A stretch of 6,755 nucleotides of DNA from an uncultured Pseudomonadota bacterium (GTDB lineage: Bacteria; Pseudomonadota; Gammaproteobacteria; Burkholderiales; Eutrophovitaceae). Positions 6,388 through 6,755 of the stretch are shown here, in pieces (the stretch's first letter is position 1; the number at the start of each line of letters is the position of its first letter). Where the stretch lies: contig CALJLA010000280.1 of NCBI GenBank assembly GCA_937983055.1, positions 1-6,755 on the forward strand, given 5' to 3'. A program made the position numbers and the translations under genes. The notes beneath the pieces are model-generated. The model worked only from the letters and a program-made list of their open reading frames with translations, did no database searches and was not told where the DNA came from.

Positions 6388-6755
6388 TTCTTTTCGCTCT
6401 CGTGCAGATTGATGAAGTAGTCCCTGACCAGCTGACGCTGGCGCAACGGAACGCGTTGAGGGCTCATGACGTCGGAGCGTTCATAACTGTCGCGACCACG
6501 CACATTTGCCAGCCCGGTCTCGGCCGCGCTCAACTCGGTGGGAGAGCCGAACCAGCTGTCCTGTGCGTCCGGATCGGACTCGCCGGCCTCTTCGCGCAGG
6601 CGCTGCACACGCAGCTCGGCGTGCTGCTTGAGACTACGGTTCATGCGGGCGACGCAGGTGGCCAGGAGAATCGCGAAGGCGACCAGCCAAAAGTTGACGA
6701 GAATCGAGAGGAGCGCCAACAGTCCCAACAACAGCCCGCTGCTGGGAATCGCCCG
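6384..6755 (-). CDS. Membrane protein of unknown function, N-terminal end missing
   Basis: The frame is open from the right edge to a TGA at 6386-6384, giving at least 123 residues. A TTG at 6731 is possible, but eight further codons are open upstream of it, so I treat the gene as running off the window. A hydrophobic stretch covers about residues 3-36 of the visible part, long enough for one long or two short membrane helices. It is followed by a basic/polar helix-like segment (ARMNRSLKQHAELRVQRLREE), an acidic linker, and a C-terminal segment VPLRQRQLVRDYFINLHE. The last resembles, from memory, a short motif (P, basic residues, V-x-x-YF-x-x-L) near the C-terminus of membrane proteins encoded beside MoxR genes. 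No family is recognised with confidence. The 4-base overlap with MoxR places it in the same operon and suggests it works with that ATPase, perhaps as a membrane anchor. Confidence 0.7.
   Translation of the reverse strand, partial: RAIPSSGLLLGLLALLSILVNFWLVAFAILLATCVARMNRSLKQHAELRVQRLREEAGESDPDAQDSWFGSPTELSAAETGLANVRGRDSYERSDVMSPQRVPLRQRQLVRDYFINLHESEKK

Noticed and set aside
5374..6420. Plus-strand open frame of 348 codons opposite MoxR
   Set aside because: It is the complement of a highly conserved AAA+ ATPase and has no recognisable domain.
1..6755. tRNA, rRNA, CRISPR arrays, insertion sequences, attachment sites and direct repeats
   Set aside because: Nothing of these kinds could be recognised by eye; nearly all bases are accounted for by the six minus-strand genes.

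Overview
The window is a stretch of high-GC bacterial DNA. All six protein genes lie on the minus strand, tightly packed, and read from right to left. High third-position GC, consensus-like Shine-Dalgarno sites, a Tat-like signal on the binding protein and the gene families present suggest a Gram-negative bacterium, most likely a member of Pseudomonadota. That placement is an inference; no rRNA or other phylogenetic marker is present.

In transcription order the genes are: (1) 6755-6384, the 3' part of a gene for a small membrane protein, running off the right edge; (2) 6387-5392, a MoxR-family AAA+ ATPase; (3) 5387-4143, a periplasmic solute-binding protein of the branched-chain amino acid/amide (Peripla_BP_6) type; (4) 4073-3189, a DUF58 protein with a VWA-like fold; (5) 3192-1423, a membrane-anchored BatA-like protein with an atypical VWA domain; (6) 1409-6, a membrane-anchored protein with VWA, GATase1-like and second VWA domains, whose frame stops 5 bases before the left edge. 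Adjacent genes overlap by 4 bases (ATGA) or are separated by 4, 13 and 69 bases. I see no convincing terminator or internal promoter, so this is probably the middle of one operon whose promoter lies beyond position 6755.

MoxR ATPases encoded beside DUF58 and VWA proteins are thought to act as chaperone-like machines that mature or activate periplasmic or membrane complexes; the mxa methanol-oxidation operon and the bat aerotolerance loci are the best-known examples. Here the MoxR ATPase would work in the cytoplasm with the DUF58 protein, while the two VWA membrane proteins would present metal-binding interaction domains at the membrane.

Two things stand out. A complete solute-binding-protein gene without any ABC permease or ATPase sits between the MoxR and DUF58 genes, joined to MoxR by a 4-base gap. 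Also, the last gene ends with an in-frame TAA shortly after the first metal-binding motif of its second VWA domain, so it looks truncated, either by mutation or by sequence error near the edge. The target of the system cannot be read from this window.
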